This document shows positions 59,855 through 64,000 of a DNA stretch of 64,000 bases, piece after piece. The stretch's first letter is position 1; every line of letters starts with the position of its first letter. This DNA comes from Corella eumyota (lineage: Eukaryota; Chordata; Ascidiacea; Phlebobranchia; Corellidae): assembly GCA_963082875.1 (NCBI GenBank), contig OY720097.1, forward strand, positions 11,602,501 to 11,666,500, given 5' to 3'. The notes below the pieces were generated by a model. The model was not told the origin of the DNA, did not search any database, and saw nothing but the letters and a program-made list of their open reading frames with translations. The position numbers and the translations under genes were made by a program.

Positions 59855-61137
59855 CATTTTTTCTAATTTATACTACTTTTATATTTAATTTTTTTTTCGG
59901 ATAGAAAAAAGTGAATTTGTCGATATGAGATGATGATCTCGTTTTGGTCGATTTTAAAGGGGTGTCATTTAAGTTTTATATGCGATCAAATTTATATCAT
60001 TCAATGAATTTATAAAACAATATGAATTCAAACTTTTCTATATTCAACGATTGCATTTGCATGATTTAAGCTTTATTTTATGTCGAAATAAATCCTCTTC
60101 AAACAAATAAATATAATTGAACAGCCAGGATATTTCATAGTCTAATGCACGCAGGTAGTTTTAAGCAAAATCAAAAGTAATAACATTTAAATAACAAATA
60201 TATATTTTGAAAATGTTGATTTAGTTTTCGCTCGTTTGTGGTTAAGTGTAAGTTTAATTTGATGGCCCGAAGTTGACTTTGACAAATAGTTTAAGAAAAT
60301 ATAACGTTGGCCAAACCAATTCAACGAATTATCCCCCGCAAGTCAAGTGCGCTTCTTTATAAAATATTTTTTGAAAATTTTATAACTTTGAGGTTTGACC
60401 ATGTTGTTATTTTGGATTGTTTTTTCCTGCTAATGATAATACATCATTACAAAACGCACACGAAAAATGCGTTTTGCGTTTAAAGTGAGCAATTAATCAA
60501 TAGAAAAGTTTATGTTATAACGCAAATTTAAAAAAAATCTAATGTTATTTTACAAGTAATGTGTCTGTTGTACAACAAGAAAATAACTTGTGTAGATTTA
60601 ACTTATTGTACAATATAAACAAAGTAACATTATGCTTTTGATATTTATATAAAATGTCACATGACATTAGGTCAATGAAATTACATATAAAGCATCCTTG
60701 AAGCAATATTCGACGTTTAGAATTTCCGAATGTGAATTGTTCTTATATGACTCAAGTACACAACGTCATTGAAAAATATTAAACATAGGTTTGCTATACG
60801 GCAATAGTTCACGAGTTTCAAAAAGGCTTTCATGTTTTGATATAAAATCTTGCTTTATTTACTGGACCACTTGGCTAACAAAACAAATGTTTCTGACCTG
60901 ACTATAAAAATATGTATTCAAGTGGTCAAAATGGTTAATAATTTGCTAGACAAATGTAGAAAGTTTTAGATAAAAAGATCAATCATAAACTTTAAAGTTT
61001 AAGTAAAGGGTAGTGTTAAGGTCAGTGATAATTTAAAACAGATCGACTTTTGATTGGCATATAGCAAAAGCGGTAGTTATCTTAGTTTAAAAGTAAATAA
61101 ATTATTTAAAGATTTTGTTTGCTTTGTAGAAGCCATC
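59855..61137. other. Cadherin 3' UTR and intergenic sequence before the LRR-Ig gene
   Basis: No coding frame. AATAAA signals at 60087-60092 and 60106-60111 fit the cadherin transcript end, about 235-255 nt after its stop. A pyrimidine-rich TTTGTAG acceptor ends at 61129, just before ATG 61138, suggesting a 5'-UTR intron or a spliced-leader site for the next gene. Confidence 0.5.
60087..60092 (+). terminator. Poly(A) signal of the Fat-type cadherin
   Basis: AATAAA about 235 nt after the stop codon, with a second AATAAA at 60106-60111. Confidence 0.5.
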
Positions 61138-64000
61138 ATGGTTGGACCATATTCACATCACTTATTTAGCAATCTTGTTATTGGGTCGTTAATTTTTTGT
61201 CAGTGCATGCAAGTGATTCAGATGCAAACTGTAACCAAAAGACCTATTTGTCCGCACGTTTGCATGTGTGATCACCAAGAAAGATTTGTAATGTGCCAAG
61301 AAAAAGCTCTTGTGCATATTCCCTATCCATTGCCACGTGGAACTAAACTATTAGGCTTGTCCAAAAATCGGTTTACAAGTCTGTCACCATCTACCTTTAG
61401 TAAAACCGACGAATCTAAGACAACTTTGGAATCATTAATGTTATATGACAATGACATTTCTAAAATTGAACCTCGGAGTTTTATGGAATTGGATCATTTA
61501 AAAAACTTGTGGTTATTTGGAAATCGACTAACTAGTATAACCTCAAGCACATTTGAAGGACTTGACAATTTGTTGGAGTTGGATCTCAGTCGTAATAATA
61601 TTACCGTTCTTGAAAGTTTGGCATTTAAAGGATTGCCTTCTTTAAAGGTTTTGCAATTGTGGGGGAATAAGTTACACAGTGTTTCTTCTGACGCATTTTT
61701 TGGATTACAGCATCTTACAAACATTACATTGGGTAAGTATTCTCAACGGTAGGCTACATATAAACTAAAATGTGAGTGACGTATCAGTTTTGTGAACTAA
61801 AAAATTTACTGCGTCATTCACAATCCTATTTTGAGAAAAACAAATTTAAGTAGGATTAAATCCCAGATGTTATTTTAAGCTGCCGATATTATGTAGCAAT
61901 GTTTTTGAAATACTCGTTTTGGTAACTTCCCACATATACCGTGTTACTGTAATAAGTAATCCTCAAAGCCATATTGTAATAACTTTTTTCTGTTCAACTT
62001 TTGACCCGAGTGTTAACGAAATCATTTGAAAGTTTTTTTTTGTTGTACTTTCCTGTTTAGGAGACAATGATTTCACAGAAATGCCAACATCTTCGTTTAG
62101 TTACCTGCCAAACGTAACTTCTCTAGAAGTACTTAATTTGCCCGTGTCTAGGTTAGAAAAAAATGGATTTTCACTTTTAGTTCAACTCGAAAAGCTGCAT
62201 ATCGGGGATTGGCCATTGTTGTCTTTCATCGGTAAATCGTTTTTGTTTTTGCTGTAAAATTTAGTTAAAGCGAAAATTGTTGTAACTTGCCTTTTTTGTT
62301 TTAGATGACTTTGCATTTGAAGGCTTGAGTAATTTGTTTTACATTTCTTTGTACCGCTGCAACCTTAAAAGTGTACCACGGCTAGCCTTGTCAAAACTGC
62401 CGTCGCTTAAACATTTACTGCTCAGCAACAACCCACAAATTAAAGTGTACGTATGGAAATACATAAATAGTTTAAAAAACATTGTTATTTTAAATGCTTA
62501 TTAATTATTACAGATTAAGGGCACACGACTTTTTAAAATTAGCAAATTTAGAAGACTTATATTTGTCCAACCTTGGTTTAACATCACTACAAGAAAGCCC
62601 GTTTCAGTTGCTTACAGAATTGAAAACACTTGATTTATCACAGAATGAACTTAGCAATCTGCCAGGACATATCTTTTTACAGGTATAGCATGATTATAAA
62701 TGTTGTTAAATGTTCTACTTATTGAAATTGAGATTATTTTTTTATTTGCAGCTAGAAAGTCTCCGTAGTTTAAATATATCATACAATCACATTAAAGCTA
62801 TATCTTCTTCGGCTTTTGCTAACTTGAATAATCTTATCGATGTTGATTTATTACACAATCCATTAATCTGTGATTGCGACATAAAATGGTTAAAATCTTT
62901 GCAGGTACGAAATAAGGTCTAAAAAAGTAATACATGAACTAGTTCGCTGCTATCATTGGAAATCGGTTAAAAGAATGAGACATTCTTTTGATACAAAATA
63001 TTTAAAGAAACGCTTTTTATTTTGTTATTACAAAGTGACTGAAGTTTTTACTGTTTAACCTAACTGTTTTTTGCACCAGGAAATAAATATACGCCGGCAT
63101 TTCGTGCTGCGAGGTACTTGCGTAGATCCTATAAAGTTTAACGGATCCAACGTAGCCTCACTGCCACCAAGAAAATTCATTTGTGAAAAACCTTCGTTTA
63201 CAAAAGGCAATCAAAATATAAGTTTAACAGTTAAATTGGGACATTCAGTGTTCTTGCCCTGCGCTACAGATTTTGGTGTGCCATCACCCACGTTTAAATG
63301 GGGTAAAACGGATTCTTTACCGGAAAAGGTAAAACATTGCACTACCTAAAATGTTTACCTAAATTTGAATACAATAAATAAATATGCTGAATAAATTATT
63401 TTAAATTTTTTTATATCGTTATCTGAAGGTAATATATATGTTTTATGGTCTTAATCGGCAAGGGTGTGTTTTTTGTATTTTAAATACAATTTATTTATTT
63501 AGCGTTTATTGCCACTACAAAATGGAAGTTTGTATTTTTCTGCGGTAAAAAAGAAAGATTATGGTTATTATGTATGCGTTGCTACCAATAAACTTGGTTT
63601 TGCGGACAGATACGTTACTCTTACGGAACATGAAATACCGGCAGGTAAAATAAATACGGGACAATCATATAAAACTAGTAAATAACAAAAAATATATTAC
63701 TATTTTATGTTCTGTTTTAATGTATCTTAATTTTTAGAAAATCTACCACAGGAATCTACTTCACATACAGCTACGGCAATATGCGTAACCATTCTTTTTG
63801 TAGCAATCACGGCAATTGGCTTATCAATACTCTATAGAAAATATTCATACAAAATTCGTCGTAGTAGCTTATACGGTTAGTAATACGTTGTCAATACATT
63901 TTTTAGGTTTAAGTATGTCATATATGTTTTAACATTGATTATAATAATGTATAAAAATGACAGATATAGTTATGGGAGATGGTGAAAGTCAGCGTCTTTC
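61138..64000 (+). CDS. Transmembrane LRR-Ig adhesion protein (partial, runs off the window)
   Basis: Nine exons so far: 61138-61732, 62061-62231, 62305-62446, 62514-62682, 62752-62904, 63080-63328, 63503-63644, 63738-63875 and 63964 to beyond 64000, all in frame. The order is signal peptide (about 1-28), cysteine-rich LRR N-cap (CPHVCMCDHQERFVMC), about ten or more leucine-rich repeats, LRR C-cap (NPLICDCDIKWLKSLQ through GTCVDP), one Ig domain with FLPC, a W core and DYGYYVCVATN, and a TM segment (about CVTILFVAITAIGLSIL) followed by a basic cytoplasmic start. This layout is shared by the LINGO, LRRN, AMIGO and Kekkon-type neuronal adhesion and signalling proteins; which one cannot be decided without the tail. 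Reading could also start from a TTG-led extension, but the ATG at 61138 lies right after a splice acceptor and begins a signal peptide. Confidence 0.88.

Noticed and set aside
61054-61137. N-terminal extension of the LRR-Ig protein
   Set aside because: The extension begins at a TTG codon, contains a splice acceptor, and would put the signal peptide inside the protein.

Overview
The window looks like nuclear DNA of an invertebrate chordate, most likely an ascidian tunicate such as Ciona. It is AT-rich, with mostly short GT-AG introns (about 80-500 bp) and closely spaced genes. It carries single-copy relatives of vertebrate gene families and several tRNA-derived SINE copies inside introns. The species is inferred from style, not proven. 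All exon boundaries below were read by hand from splice signals and checked for reading-frame continuity.

Layout, left to right: (1) 295-1649 (+), a small two-membrane-segment protein resembling BK-channel beta subunits (KCNMB family). (2) 2756-3670 (+), mitochondrial ribosomal protein mS23 (MRPS23). (3) 10503-4023 (-), the CCDC81 locus, a centrosome/cilium protein family. Here it reads best as two tandem genes, an N-terminal HU-domain protein (10503-8383) and a C-terminal coiled-coil protein (7509-4023). (4) 11548-21101 (+), a complete MET/RON-type receptor tyrosine kinase (Sema-PSI-4xIPT-TM-kinase, 1472 aa), divergent from the CCDC81 promoter. (5) 22561-29091 (+), TDRD3 (OB-fold, UBA, RGG-rich stretch, Tudor; 814 aa). 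(6) 29092-35141, a 6-kb gene-free block. (7) 35142-59854 (+), a giant Fat/FAT4-type cadherin of 55 coding exons and 4505 aa: about 30 cadherin repeats, EGF and laminin-G domains, one TM segment and a 573-aa tail. (8) 61138 to beyond 64000 (+), a transmembrane LRR-Ig adhesion protein that runs off the window.

The genes do not form one pathway: there are two surface adhesion molecules, one receptor kinase, one ion-channel accessory subunit, one RNA-topoisomerase cofactor, one mitoribosomal protein and a ciliary locus. The points most worth a second look are the apparent split of CCDC81 with an RFX-like motif upstream of each half, the MET receptor that keeps the bidentate docking tyrosines but lacks a visible furin site and a Cbl-type juxtamembrane site, the KCNMB-like protein outside vertebrates, an EJC-binding-like motif in TDRD3 placed before rather than after the Tudor domain, and the furin-like site and catenin-binding-like tail motif of the Fat protein. 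I saw no rRNA, tRNA gene, CRISPR, LTR element or virus-like element.
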